The position numbers were made by a program, and so were the translations under genes. The notes below the pieces were generated by a model, which had not been told where the DNA came from, did not search any database, and worked only from the letters and a program-made list of their open reading frames with translations. This document shows positions 25,913 through 35,139 of a DNA stretch of 64,000 nucleotides, piece after piece. Every line of letters starts with the position of its first letter. Position 1 is the first letter of the stretch. Source of the DNA: Calidifontibacter indicus (GTDB taxonomy: Bacteria; Actinomycetota; Actinomycetes; Actinomycetales; Dermatophilaceae). The DNA is taken from assembly GCF_003386865.1 (NCBI RefSeq), contig NZ_QTUA01000001.1, positions 248,001 to 312,000 on the forward strand, given 5' to 3'.

Positions 25913-26910
25913 CGACTCCCCGTCCCGGACGACGTCCCGGGCTGCTGACCGTCGACGGACGGCTCGAGGTTGCGGTCGGCCGCACGACGTCCGAGCGTCG
26001 TGATCCGCTGGAGCGCGGCCCTGCGCTTCGCGGACAGCTCGCCCTCCACCCGATGACCCGGTTCCAACCCGGCGTTCTCCTCGGACGTGGCTGGAAGCAG
26101 CTGCGACACCGCGCCGAGCACCCGGCGAGTGAGTCCCGGGGCCACGCCGTGCACGCGAGCGCCCACCTGGGCGAGCGGGGTGAAGGTGACGAACGGACGT
26201 CCGGCGAGCAGTCCGCCGACCACCCTGCGCGCTGCCCGGTCGGCGTCGATGGCGAGCAACGGCGCACTGGCACCGGCTGCGAACCAGCCGTACTCGGCGG
26301 CGCGGTCGCCGGTGAACTGAGCTGCACGATGCGAACCGATCCGCATCAGTCCCGGGGCGATGGAGGTGACGCTCACGCCGGTGCCCGCAAGCTCCGCGCC
26401 GAGGCCCTGACTGAAACCGAACGCTCCGAATTTCGCTGTGCTGTAGGGCAGCAGGTGCGGAGCGCTCACCAGACCCCCGACCGACGACACGACGCCCAGT
26501 CGCCCCGACCCGCGTTCGGCCATCCGCCGCGCGAGGGGCAGGCAGAAGTTGATCGGCCCCCACAGCATGGTGTCGATCGCATCCTCGAACTGCGCTCGCT
26601 CCCACTGCGACCACGGGCCCACCTGGATGATCCCGGCCACGTGCAGGCCGACCTCCACCGGCCCGAGATCGACCTCGACCTGCTCGACGAGCGCCGCGAC
26701 CTGATCGGGATCGCGGGCATCGCACTCGTAGGAATGCAAGTGGTCGGCCGGCACGCCGAGCTGCGCGAGGCGCTCGCGGGCCTCGTCGCACCGCTGCCGT
26801 GACCGGGAGGCCAGGGCCACCTCGTGCCCGCGGCACGCGAGTTCGCCGGCGCACAACATGCCGAGACCGCGCGAGGCACCGAGGACGATCGCCACCGGAT
26901 GACCGGTCAC
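25909..26910 (-). CDS. Short-chain dehydrogenase/reductase with C-terminal extension
   Basis: The 333-aa protein has the SDR cofactor motif VLGASRGLGMLCAG with NADP-favouring basic residues after strand 2 (SRSRQR), and the catalytic Ser/Tyr/Lys in VVSSVGG and YSTAKFGAFGF. A ~90-residue C-terminal extension (from about 240) contains a hydrophobic/amphipathic segment seen in membrane-associated SDRs. GTG 26910 overlaps the preceding stop (GTGA). In this operon it may process a sugar or lipid acceptor. Confidence 0.88.
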   Translation of the reverse strand: MTGHPVAIVLGASRGLGMLCAGELACRGHEVALASRSRQRCDEARERLAQLGVPADHLHSYECDARDPDQVAALVEQVEVDLGPVEVGLHVAGIIQVGPWSQWERAQFEDAIDTMLWGPINFCLPLARRMAERGSGRLGVVSSVGGLVSAPHLLPYSTAKFGAFGFSQGLGAELAGTGVSVTSIAPGLMRIGSHRAAQFTGDRAAEYGWFAAGASAPLLAIDADRAARRVVGGLLAGRPFVTFTPLAQVGARVHGVAPGLTRRVLGAVSQLLPATSEENAGLEPGHRVEGELSAKRRAALQRITTLGRRAADRNLEPSVDGQQPGTSSGTGSR

Positions 26911-28091
26911 GGCTTCAGAACCACCTTCAGGCAGCCGTCCTGCTTGTCGCGGAAGGTGCGGTACATCTGCGGGGCGTCGACCAACGGCACGTGATGGGTC
27001 GCCAGCGACTCCAACCCGAACACGTCCTCGTCCTGGGACACCAGGTCGTACAACTCGTCGGTCCACTGCCGCACGTGGCACTGCCCCATCCGGAAGGTGA
27101 GCCCCTTGTCGAACATGGTGAGCATGGGCATCGGGTCGACGGCGCCGCCGTAGACGCCGCTGATCGACACCGTGCCGCCGCGCCGCGCGGCGTCGATGGC
27201 GGTGTGCAATGCAGCCAGTCGATCGATGCCGAAATGCTCGATGGCCGGCCGGCCAAGGGCCTTGGGCAGGCGGGCCACTGCCTTGACGAGCAGCTCGGCC
27301 ACCGGCGCGCCGTGCGCCTCCATGCCGACCGCGTCGAGCACACCGTCGGCGCCACGGCCGTCGGTGAGGTCGCGCACCGCGTCCGCGACGTCGTCGACCT
27401 CGTCGAGATCGATCACCTGCGCGCCCCACTGCTGCGCGGTGGCGAGCCGCTCGGGCACCCGGTCGACGGCGATGACACGTTCGATGCCCATGTGGCGTGC
27501 CGAGCGCACGGCGAGCTGCCCGACCGGGCCGAGCCCGAGCACGCACAGGCTGCCGCCTTCGGGGACACCGGCCCACTTCACGCCCTGCCAGGCGGTCGGC
27601 AGGATGTCGGACAGGTAGAGGAAGCGCTCGTCCGGGTGGTCGGACGTGATCTTCACCGGGCCGAAGTCGGCGTGCGGCACCCGCACCCGCTCGGCCTGCC
27701 CGCCAGGCACCTGCCCGTACAGGCTGGTGTAGCCGAACAGGCTCGCGCCCGTTCCGTGTTCCTTGTTCTGGGTCGTCTCGCACTGCGCGAACAGACCGCG
27801 CTCGCACATCCAGCAATGGCCGCAGGCGATGGTGAACGGCACCACCACCCGGTCGCCGACCTTCAGCCGGCTCACGCCCGACCCGACCTCCTCGACCACG
27901 CCCATGAACTCGTGGCCCAGGACGTCACCCGGAGTCAGGTAGGCGGCGAGCACGCCGTACAGGTGCAGGTCGGAGCCGCAGATCGCGGTGGAGGTGACGC
28001 GCACGATCGCGTCCGTGGGTTCCTGCAGCACGGGGTCGGGCACCTCTTCGACCCGTACGTCCTCAACCCCTTGCCAGGTGAGTGCCTTCAT
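26907..28091 (-). CDS. Zinc-dependent alcohol dehydrogenase, formaldehyde dehydrogenase-like
   Basis: The 394-aa MDR protein has catalytic zinc ligands in AICGSDLHLYG and GHEFMGVVEEVG, structural-zinc cysteines in CGHCWMCERGLFAQC, and the Rossmann motif LGLGPVGQLAVRSA. The insertions and length match the glutathione-independent formaldehyde-dehydrogenase-like subgroup common in actinobacteria. ATG 28091 overlaps the stop of the first glycosyltransferase gene. Its place inside a glycosyltransferase operon is unusual; the substrate is unknown. Confidence 0.88.
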   Translation of the reverse strand: MKALTWQGVEDVRVEEVPDPVLQEPTDAIVRVTSTAICGSDLHLYGVLAAYLTPGDVLGHEFMGVVEEVGSGVSRLKVGDRVVVPFTIACGHCWMCERGLFAQCETTQNKEHGTGASLFGYTSLYGQVPGGQAERVRVPHADFGPVKITSDHPDERFLYLSDILPTAWQGVKWAGVPEGGSLCVLGLGPVGQLAVRSARHMGIERVIAVDRVPERLATAQQWGAQVIDLDEVDDVADAVRDLTDGRGADGVLDAVGMEAHGAPVAELLVKAVARLPKALGRPAIEHFGIDRLAALHTAIDAARRGGTVSISGVYGGAVDPMPMLTMFDKGLTFRMGQCHVRQWTDELYDLVSQDEDVFGLESLATHHVPLVDAPQMYRTFRDKQDGCLKVVLKP

Positions 28092-29233
28092 CGTGCTGCT
28101 CCTTCCGAGTCGAGCGCGAGCTCCTTGGCGGCGCTGTGGGTTTCGTGTCCGCGAGCTGCCGACAGCACCTCGCGGTAGATCAGGTCGTGGGCGCGCGCGA
28201 TCCGGTCGCGCTGCAGGCGGCGTTCGGCCGAGCTGATGATCGCATGCCGACCGCGCGAGTCGTAGGCGTTGCGCAGGGCCATGCGCAGGCTGCCCCGATC
28301 GATCCCGCCGAACTCGCTCCAGCGATAGACGAAGCAGTCGAGTTGGTCGCTGTAGAACCCCACCGCCGGGGCCAGAACACCGGTGCCGAGGTCGTGGCAG
28401 CCTTCGGCCCACCCGGAGTGCGTTCCGAAGCGGTACGGCAACACCGACAGGTCGAGCGAGCGCAGGTAGTCGCGCAGCTGCTCGTGGGTGAAGTAGTCGT
28501 GCACCCGCAGGTCGATCGCGCCGACCTCCTCGAGCTCTCGCAGATAGGTCGCGAGGCTGCGTGCGTAGTTGCTGCTGTGCGGATCCATGATGTCGCAGTG
28601 GGCGTCGACCTGAAGGACGGCGCCGGGCAGCGACGGCAATGTGCCGACGATCGTGCGAATGATCGGCTCGGGGTCCATGCAGGCGCGAAGACTCTTGCAG
28701 TGCAAGCCGATACGGAACTCCTGCCCGTCCTCCCGCTCCTGTCGCGGCGCTCCGACGTCGTCCAGGTCGAAGACATGGGGGTGGGGCAGGACGCGTGCTT
28801 CGCGGCCCCATCGGGCGCGGATCTGCTGGGCGGCACCGGGGGTGAGCGTGATCAGCTCCGCCGCCGCGGGCACCAGCACGTCGAGTTGCGCATCGTGCAG
28901 GTCGCTTTCCTGGTGGTGGGGATTGCGCAGATCGTGCACGGTGAACACCAGCGGGCGCCCCGCCTCGTCCAGTGCATCGACCAATTCCTGCAGCTGTTCC
29001 GGTGATCGGGCGTCGAAACCGAAGTGAATGTGCATCAGATCGAACCGGTCGACATTGGCGCGCACCCACTGCGGCTCCAACATGCCCGGCGGCCACCACC
29101 GGCCCGCTTGCCCGGTGGGTGGATCCGGCAACCGCACCACCGTGGCCTGCCCCGCGTCGGGATCGAGATGACGCACGTAGACGTGATCGGCCGGCACGGA
29201 CGCAACACGGACGTGCGCGGGATCCTGGGACAT
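28088..29233 (-). CDS. Glycosyltransferase (GT-B, GT4-like), first gene of six-gene operon
   Basis: The 381-aa protein has LMHIHFGFDARSPEQLQELVDAL with FTVHDLRNPHH as the N-terminal GT-B half, a FRIGLHCKSLRACMDPEPII donor-half strand, and ALRNAYDSRGRH near the end. EX7E is not clear (GVLAPAVGFYSDQ replaces it), so it is a divergent member and donor contacts may differ. ATG 29233 is chosen because TAGCGT lies 7 bases upstream on the minus strand. Its stop overlaps the next start. Confidence 0.75.
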   Translation of the reverse strand: MSQDPAHVRVASVPADHVYVRHLDPDAGQATVVRLPDPPTGQAGRWWPPGMLEPQWVRANVDRFDLMHIHFGFDARSPEQLQELVDALDEAGRPLVFTVHDLRNPHHQESDLHDAQLDVLVPAAAELITLTPGAAQQIRARWGREARVLPHPHVFDLDDVGAPRQEREDGQEFRIGLHCKSLRACMDPEPIIRTIVGTLPSLPGAVLQVDAHCDIMDPHSSNYARSLATYLRELEEVGAIDLRVHDYFTHEQLRDYLRSLDLSVLPYRFGTHSGWAEGCHDLGTGVLAPAVGFYSDQLDCFVYRWSEFGGIDRGSLRMALRNAYDSRGRHAIISSAERRLQRDRIARAHDLIYREVLSAARGHETHSAAKELALDSEGAAR

Positions 29234-29246
29234 GGTCCTGACGCTA
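29234..29246 (-). promoter_or_regulatory. Leaderless promoter of the glycosyltransferase operon
   Basis: TAGCGT (minus strand, 29246-29241) lies 7 bases before ATG 29233. No other promoter is evident inside the fully overlapped six-gene run, so this probably drives 29233 to 23029. Confidence 0.55.
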
Positions 29247-29387
29247 GGCAGTCGCGCGACCCCCGGCCACACCCTTGAGGACTGAATCGGCGAGCCTCGA
29301 CGGAAGTGACGACGCAGCCGGGCGTCCGACAGTACGGTCGGTGCAGGACGACCGCCGTGCGGGGGCCCCGCTCCCGGAGGAGGATGG

Positions 29388-30119
29388 ATGGTCGAGAACG
29401 ACCTCGACAACAACGCGCGAGAGGACGGCGAGCGGCGCCGACAGGCCGCGGGCGAGAACCGACTGCCGCCGGCCATAGCGGTCGTCGTCGCCGCCTTGGC
29501 CTACGGGCTGCTGCCGAGCGAGCTGCAGTTCGGTCCTCGGCTCGTCATGCCGGTGCTCTCGCTGCTGCTGCTCACGGCCGTCGTGGTGACCAATCCGGTG
29601 CGGATGAACAAGGAGAGTCGGTGGTCGCGGATCGCGTCGACCATGCTGGCCTGCCTGATCATCGTGGCGAACCTCGTCGGCCTCGGGATGCTGGTCGCTT
29701 CGTTGTCGGACGAGGAGGCTTCGGCCCCGGCACTGCTGCTCGGCGCCGTCCAGGTGTGGCTCACCGGCGTCATCGGCTTCGCCCTGCTCTACTGGGAACT
29801 CGACCGGGGCGGCCCGGTGGCCAGGCGCACCAAGCCGCGTTCGCAGTTGCCTCCGGCCGACTGGCGGTTCTCCCAGGACGAGAACGACGACACCGTCATC
29901 GAGGTGAAGCGCTCGGCGAGCACGACCAGCGGTTGGGTGCCGACCTTCCTCGACTACGCCTACATGTCGTTGACCAACTCCAGTGCCTTCAGTCCGACCG
30001 ACACCATGCCGCTGTCGGCCCGCGCGAAGTGCCTGATGGGACTGCAGGCCACGGCGGCGCTGTTCATCTCGTTGCTGGTGGTTGCGAGGGCCGTCGGTTC
30101 GCTCGGCGGGGGTGGCTGA
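29388..30119 (+). CDS. Polytopic membrane protein, DUF1345-like
   Basis: The 243-aa protein has a polar N-terminus, about five hydrophobic segments (near residues 27-42, 46-62, 83-106, 112-132 and 215-235) and the conserved stretch FLDYAYMSLTNSSAFSPTDTMP, reminiscent of the loop before the last helix in DUF1345 proteins and of two-helix ion-channel filters. No function is established. GGAGGAGG precedes ATG 29388 by 4 bases. TACGGT (29333-29338) is a likely -10. Confidence 0.72.
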   Translation: MVENDLDNNAREDGERRRQAAGENRLPPAIAVVVAALAYGLLPSELQFGPRLVMPVLSLLLLTAVVVTNPVRMNKESRWSRIASTMLACLIIVANLVGLGMLVASLSDEEASAPALLLGAVQVWLTGVIGFALLYWELDRGGPVARRTKPRSQLPPADWRFSQDENDDTVIEVKRSASTTSGWVPTFLDYAYMSLTNSSAFSPTDTMPLSARAKCLMGLQATAALFISLLVVARAVGSLGGGG

Positions 30120-30253
30120 GCACCGTCCGTCGGGGTGGTTGCCGGCAGCGGGAACAATGAACCCCGTCGGCCGGGTTAGGTGTGAACGGTAACGCCTGTC
30201 GTCCGGACACCACCGGGCTCGACGCCACCTGCACGAACCAGGAACAGGAAGTC

Positions 30254-31042
30254 ATGAACGCAGCACGTCTCGGCAAGGTCGCACTAGCCGGCTCCGGCAA
30301 GGCGGCGCTTGGCACCGGGCTGGCCGGCAGCGCCATCACCGCCCTGTCCGGCGCACCGGGGCAGGTCAGCCATGTGTTCCGTCGCCGGTTCCCGACCGTC
30401 GCCGTCACCGGCATGACCGGTGTGGGCAAGACCCGCCTGGCCGACCGCCTCGCCAAGCAGGCGAGTTCGGAGGCGAGTCTGGAGTCGGGCTCGGCCACGA
30501 TGGAACGCCGCAGTCGGCGCACCAGCCGCCTGCACGGCTTCCGTCTGCGCGTTGTGCCCGGCGACAACGCCGCGACTCGCCTCGGTGCGCTCGACGAGGT
30601 GTTCCACGACGACCCGGTCGACGGCGTCCTGCACGTGGTGGCCTACGGCCACGCCACCCCGCGCCGTACGGCAGGGGTCAGCGGTGCGGCAGAAGCCTCC
30701 CGCGAGCAGCAACTCGCCGCCGAGCTCGAGGACTGGTCGATCACCGCGCACCGCATCGCCGCGATGTGCGTGCGCCGTGACAAGCCGGTCTGGCTGGTCA
30801 TCGTGGTGACCAAGGCCGACCTGTTCGCCGACGACATCGACGAGGCCGTCCGCTACTACTCCCCCGGCAGCGGTTCGCCCTTCGCCGCCAAGTTGGAGGA
30901 GTTGCGTTCCCTGGCCGGCGGCGCCCGGCTGTCGGTCGACGTGCTGCCCGTGAGCACCGCAGCGGGCAAGGGCGACAAGGACCTCGCCCAGTTGCTCACC
31001 ACGCTCGAGAAGCGGATGGCGCAGTTGTCCGGTCACTCCTGA
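30254..31042 (+). CDS. Small P-loop GTPase-like protein
   Basis: The 262-aa protein has an Ala/Gly-rich N-terminal segment, then VAVTGMTGVGKTRLADRLA (Walker A), GVLHVVAYGHATP at the G3 position and VIVVTKADLF as the G4-type TKxD motif. This suggests a GTPase related to the Era/YihA-like superfamily with a divergent switch region. AGGAA lies 3-8 bases before ATG 30254; the in-frame ATG-type start at 30182 has no site. It precedes an orphan response regulator on the same strand; a functional link is not shown. Confidence 0.75.
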   Translation: MNAARLGKVALAGSGKAALGTGLAGSAITALSGAPGQVSHVFRRRFPTVAVTGMTGVGKTRLADRLAKQASSEASLESGSATMERRSRRTSRLHGFRLRVVPGDNAATRLGALDEVFHDDPVDGVLHVVAYGHATPRRTAGVSGAAEASREQQLAAELEDWSITAHRIAAMCVRRDKPVWLVIVVTKADLFADDIDEAVRYYSPGSGSPFAAKLEELRSLAGGARLSVDVLPVSTAAGKGDKDLAQLLTTLEKRMAQLSGHS

Positions 31043-31158
31043 CAGGCACGCAACGGCCGCGTCCGCCTTCGTCGGAGGCCATCGCGCTACACCCGCACGG
31101 CTACCATCGACAGGCCGAGCGAATATTCATTCGTCCGACAATGACTTCGGAGGCATAC

Positions 31159-31779
31159 ATGCCGTCACCGGTTCGCATCGCGCTGGTCAACGACTACGAG
31201 TTGGTCGTCGCCGGTCTCGCCCGCCTGCTGACCCCGTTCAGCACCCGGGTCGAGGTGGTGGAGCTCGATGTGCGCGAGATGCCCAGCGAACATGTCGACG
31301 TCGTCATGTTCGACACCTTCGCCACGCTGGGTGACAAGGCTGACGGGGTGCTGGAGAAGCTCACCCGCACGGGCCAGAACAAGGTGGTCGCCTACTCCTT
31401 CGACGAGAGTCCGCAGACCGTCCGACGCATGCTCGACCAGGGTGTTGCGGGCTACTTCTCCAAGGCTGTGACGGCCCCCGAGTTCGTCGACGCCATCGAG
31501 CGGGTGCACCACGGCGAGCAGGTGGTGCTGCTGGGCAACAATCAGCCGCACCTTCTGGCCGCCTGGCCAGGAGAGAGCGCCGGGCTGAGCGCCCGGGAGT
31601 CGGAACTGCTGGCCCTCATCACCCAGGGGTTGTCCAACGAGCAGATCACCGCCGTCTGCTATCTGTCGATCAACACGGTCAAGACCTACATCCGGTCGAC
31701 CTACCGCAAGATCGGCGTCTCCACCCGGGCCCAGGCGGTCGCCTGGGCCATGCGCAACGGGTTCGACATCCAGCACTGA
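31159..31779 (+). CDS. Orphan LuxR/NarL-type response regulator (paralogue B)
   Basis: The 206-aa protein is a close paralogue of the regulator at 20684, sharing [35 protein letters not shown] and an almost identical helix-turn-helix ([25 protein letters not shown]). As there, the first acidic pair is ND instead of DD while the phospho-acceptor Asp and the Lys remain. CGGAGG sits 5 bases before ATG 31159, so the in-frame ATG at 31141 is less likely. TACCAT (31102-31107) is a plausible -10. No kinase gene is near. It precedes the large catalase gene. Confidence 0.9.
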   Translation: MPSPVRIALVNDYELVVAGLARLLTPFSTRVEVVELDVREMPSEHVDVVMFDTFATLGDKADGVLEKLTRTGQNKVVAYSFDESPQTVRRMLDQGVAGYFSKAVTAPEFVDAIERVHHGEQVVLLGNNQPHLLAAWPGESAGLSARESELLALITQGLSNEQITAVCYLSINTVKTYIRSTYRKIGVSTRAQAVAWAMRNGFDIQH

Positions 31780-31904
31780 GGGCCGCACACCGCAGGGGCC
31801 ACCTCTTCGGGTGTTTCCCCGCAGCCGTCGAACGTCTAACGTCTGGACATCACTGCACGAGCGGCCGTGGGCGATCGTCGGCGGCCGCCGACGAGGGAGA
31901 GCCA

Positions 31905-33962
31905 ATGACAGATCCCACCCAACCGCGCGGTCTCGGGGGCGAGATCCATCAGCCGGTCGAGAACGACGAGCTCATGACCAGTGCCCAGGGCATTCCGCTC
32001 AGCGACGACCAGAATTCGCTACGGGTCGGCGACCGCGGTCCCACCCTGATGGAGGACTTCCTCGCCCGGGAGAAGATCTTCCACTTCGACCACGAGCGCA
32101 TCCCGGAGCGGGTGGTGCACGCGCGCGGCTACGGAGCCCGCGGCCACTTCGAGTGCACCGAGGACCTTCGCGACCTCACCCGCGCCGACGTCTTCACCAA
32201 GGGGCGCAAGACCGAGACCTTCGTGCGTTTCTCCACGGTGGCGGGCAACAAGGGGTCGTTCGACCTGGCTCGCGACGTCCGCGGGTTCGCGGTGAAGTTC
32301 TACACCCGCGAAGGCAACTGGGACCTCGTCGGCAACAACATCCCGGTCTTCTTCATCCAGGACGCGATCAAGTTCCCCGACCTGGTGCACTCGGTGAAGG
32401 AAGCTCCCGACCGCGCCTTCCCGCAGGCCCAGTCGGCGCACGACAACTTCTGGGACTTCGCAGGGCTTACGCCCGAGTCGATCCACATGACGCTGTGGCA
32501 GATGTCCGACCGCGCCATCCCGCGCTCCTTCCGGTTCATGGAGGGCTTCGGGGTGCACACCTTCCGACTGGTGAATGCGGAGGGCGACAGCCACTTCGTG
32601 AAGTTCCACTGGAAGCCGACCGGCGGCTTGCAGTCGGTGGTGTGGAACGAGGCGGTGAAGATCAACGGTGCCGACCCCGACTTCCACCGGCGTGACCTCT
32701 GGGACGCCATCAACTCGGGCAACCCGCCGTCGTGGGACCTCGGCATCCAGGTGTTCGACGACAAGTTCGCCGAGGAGTTCGAGTTCGACGTGCTCGACCC
32801 CACCAAGCTCGTCCCCGAGGAGCAGGTGCCGGTGCGCATCGTCGGCCGGCTCACCCTCGACACGGCGGTCGACAACGACTTCGCCCAGACCGAGCAGGTG
32901 GCGTTCCACACCCAGAACATCCCGCCGGGCATCGACGTCAGCAACGACCCCCTGCTGCAGGGGCGCAACTTCTCCTACCTCGACACGCAGCTGTCCCGGC
33001 TGGGCAGCACCAACTTCACCCACCTTCCGGTCAACGCACCGCGCTGCCCGGTCGCGCACTTCCAGCGCGACGGCGCCATGCAGCCGACCGTGCCGACCGG
33101 CCGGGCCAACTACGAGCCCAACAGCTGGACCGGCGACGAGCGCGGCCCCCGTGCGGATGCCACCAAGGGCTATCGCTCCTACGAGGCGGCCGAGCAAGGA
33201 CCGAAGGTGCGACACCGCTCCGCCACCTTCGCCGACCACTACAGCCAGGCGCGGGTCTTCTGGATCAGCCAGACCCCGGTCGAGCAGGAGCACATCGTCG
33301 CGGCTTACGTCTTCGAGCTCAGCAAGTGCGAGAAGGAGTCGGTGCGGGCGCGCATCGTGTCCCACCTGCGCCACGTCGACGAGCAGCTCGCGGCCGATGT
33401 CGCGGACGGCCTCGGCCTCGACCTGCCCGAACCGTTCGAGGCGGCGGTCGCACCGCGCACCGATCTTCCGGCCTCCGACGCGCTGTCGATCCTGAAGAAC
33501 GGCCCGTCGAGCTTCGCCGGCCGCAAGCTCGGCATCCTCACCTGCGACGGCGCCGACGCCGATTTGCTGAACGCCGTGCAGCAGGCCGTCACCGACGCCG
33601 GCGGCACGGTCGAGGTGATCGCACCGACCGTCGGCGGGGTCACCCTGAGCGACGGATCGCACCTACCGGCCCAGCAGCGGGTCGAGGGCGGACCGTCGGT
33701 GCTCTACGACGCGGTTGCCCTTCTGCCCGGCGACGACTGCGCCGACGACCTGGCCCGCAAGGCGAGCGCGAACAACTTCGTGAGCGACGCGTACGCCCAC
33801 CAGAAGTTCATCGGCCACCTGCCCGCGGCGGCACCCCTGCTCGCCGCTGCCGGTGTCGACGCGGTCGACGACGGCTTCGTCGATCTCAGCGCCACCGACG
33901 CCGACGCCTTCGTGGCGAAGCTCGCGGCGCTGCGGTTCTGGGAGCGCGACGTCACCGCGTGA
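31905..33962 (+). CDS. katE: Large-subunit catalase (KatE/HPII type)
   Basis: The 685-aa haem catalase has the catalytic His in [15 protein letters not shown], Asn in [12 protein letters not shown] and the proximal haem-ligand Tyr in [14 protein letters not shown]. After the core (~500 residues) comes the C-terminal flavodoxin/class I amidotransferase-like domain (from about 530, [17 protein letters not shown]) that defines clade 2 large catalases. It decomposes hydrogen peroxide in the cytoplasm. GAGGGAGAG precedes the ATG. TAACGT (31837-31842) is a likely -10. The next gene, an SDR, follows after 86 bases and may be co-transcribed as part of a stationary/oxidative stress block. Confidence 0.95.
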   Translation: MTDPTQPRGLGGEIHQPVENDELMTSAQGIPLSDDQNSLRVGDRGPTLMEDFLAREKIFHFDHERIPERVVHARGYGARGHFECTEDLRDLTRADVFTKGRKTETFVRFSTVAGNKGSFDLARDVRGFAVKFYTREGNWDLVGNNIPVFFIQDAIKFPDLVHSVKEAPDRAFPQAQSAHDNFWDFAGLTPESIHMTLWQMSDRAIPRSFRFMEGFGVHTFRLVNAEGDSHFVKFHWKPTGGLQSVVWNEAVKINGADPDFHRRDLWDAINSGNPPSWDLGIQVFDDKFAEEFEFDVLDPTKLVPEEQVPVRIVGRLTLDTAVDNDFAQTEQVAFHTQNIPPGIDVSNDPLLQGRNFSYLDTQLSRLGSTNFTHLPVNAPRCPVAHFQRDGAMQPTVPTGRANYEPNSWTGDERGPRADATKGYRSYEAAEQGPKVRHRSATFADHYSQARVFWISQTPVEQEHIVAAYVFELSKCEKESVRARIVSHLRHVDEQLAADVADGLGLDLPEPFEAAVAPRTDLPASDALSILKNGPSSFAGRKLGILTCDGADADLLNAVQQAVTDAGGTVEVIAPTVGGVTLSDGSHLPAQQRVEGGPSVLYDAVALLPGDDCADDLARKASANNFVSDAYAHQKFIGHLPAAAPLLAAAGVDAVDDGFVDLSATDADAFVAKLAALRFWERDVTA

Positions 33963-34048
33963 CCTGCAGCTCACCCTCGTCGGCGTCGCGGGCGACCACC
34001 TGCGACGCCGACGCCCCCGCACGAGAAGTCCCGCACAGAAGGAAACCG

Positions 34049-34972
34049 ATGAACGACAAGTCTCCTGACACCACCGAGACCGACCAGCTCGTCCTGCAGA
34101 ACCCGGTGACCCGCTACCCGAAGATCTCGCCGCCGGCGGAGAAACAGCCGGGCACCGGCTCCGACGCCGACCTCACCCCGAAGGCAGACCTCGGCGAGAA
34201 GTCCTACCGCGGCACCGGCCGTATCGAGGGGCGCCGCGCCCTCATCACCGGCGGTGACTCCGGCATCGGAGCGGCCACTGCGATCGCCTTCGCCCGCGAG
34301 GGCGCCGACGTGGCGATCACCTACCTCGAGCAGGAGCAGGAGGACGCCGACAAGGTCGTCTCGCTCGTCGAGGCGGCCGGGCGTCGGGCCGTCGCCGTGC
34401 CCGGCGATCTGCGCGATCGTGAGTTCGCCAAGACGCTCGTCGAGAAGGTGGTCGACGAGCTGGGTGGCCTCGACATCCTGGTGAACAACGGTGGCAAGCA
34501 GGTGGCCCAGAACGAGCTCGCCGACATCGACGACGAGCAGCTCGAAGCCACGTTCGACATCAACATCCTCGCGATGTTCCGGTTGGTGCGGGCGGCGTTG
34601 CCGCACCTCGAACCGGGCGCCACGATCATCAACACCACCTCGGTGCAGGCTTACGACCCGTCGCCGACGCTGCTCGACTACGCCTCCACGAAGGCTGCGA
34701 TCAACAACTTCACCAAGGGTCTCGCGCAGTCGCTGGCGCCGAAGGGGATCCGGGTGAACGCGGTGGCACCCGGCCCGATCTGGACGCCGTTGCAGCCCTC
34801 CGGCGGTCAGCTGACCGAGGACCTTCCGGAGTTCGGCCACGACACGGCGCTCGGTCGTGCGGGTCAACCCACCGAGGTCGCCGCGGTCTACGTCTTCCTC
34901 GCCTCGCCGGAGTCGAGCTACGTGGTCGGTGAGACGCTCAATGTCAACGGAGGAAGCGCCACCACACCCTGA
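34049..34972 (+). CDS. SDR family oxidoreductase, YghA/general-stress type
   Basis: The 307-aa protein has the long N-terminal extension (QNPVTRYPKISPPAEKQPGT) characteristic of YghA/GSP39-like SDRs, the cofactor motif ALITGGDSGIGAATAIAFA, NNGGKQ, and the catalytic YASTKAAINNF. It ends with the family VNGGSATTP-type tail. Members are NAD(P)-dependent oxidoreductases induced by general stress. AGAAGGAAA precedes ATG 34049. It lies just after katE on the same strand. Confidence 0.92.
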   Translation: MNDKSPDTTETDQLVLQNPVTRYPKISPPAEKQPGTGSDADLTPKADLGEKSYRGTGRIEGRRALITGGDSGIGAATAIAFAREGADVAITYLEQEQEDADKVVSLVEAAGRRAVAVPGDLRDREFAKTLVEKVVDELGGLDILVNNGGKQVAQNELADIDDEQLEATFDINILAMFRLVRAALPHLEPGATIINTTSVQAYDPSPTLLDYASTKAAINNFTKGLAQSLAPKGIRVNAVAPGPIWTPLQPSGGQLTEDLPEFGHDTALGRAGQPTEVAAVYVFLASPESSYVVGETLNVNGGSATTP

Positions 34973-34984
34973 CGCGGCGACGGA

Positions 34985-35029
34985 CTGCCGCCCCCACGCG
35001 CCTCGGAGGCCGGGGCGGGGCGGCGGCAG
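34985..35029 (+). terminator. Possible terminator after the SDR gene
   Basis: CTGCCGCC (34985-34992) pairs with GGCGGCAG (35022-35029), with further GC pairing in the loop. It lies just after the SDR stop at 34972. Confidence 0.4.
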
Positions 35030-35045
35030 CCCGGGCATAAACGAA

Positions 35046-35075
35046 TTGAGCGCCTGGTTGGCACGCCAGTACCAT
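35046..35075 (+). promoter_or_regulatory. Promoter of the DHA2 transporter gene
   Basis: TTGAGC (35046-35051), an 18-base spacer and TACCAT (35070-35075) place the transcription start near 35082, about 58 bases before ATG 35140. This argues against the in-frame GTG at 35089. Confidence 0.55.
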
Positions 35076-35139
35076 CCTTCCGGGCGCCGTGGTGATCGTG
35101 CGTGCGCCTCTTCCGCACCCACACCCACGAGGACTCCTC

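Noticed and set aside
31141-31158. Earlier ATG for the second response regulator
   Set aside because: A CGGAGG ribosome binding site lies between it and ATG 31159 at proper spacing for the latter.
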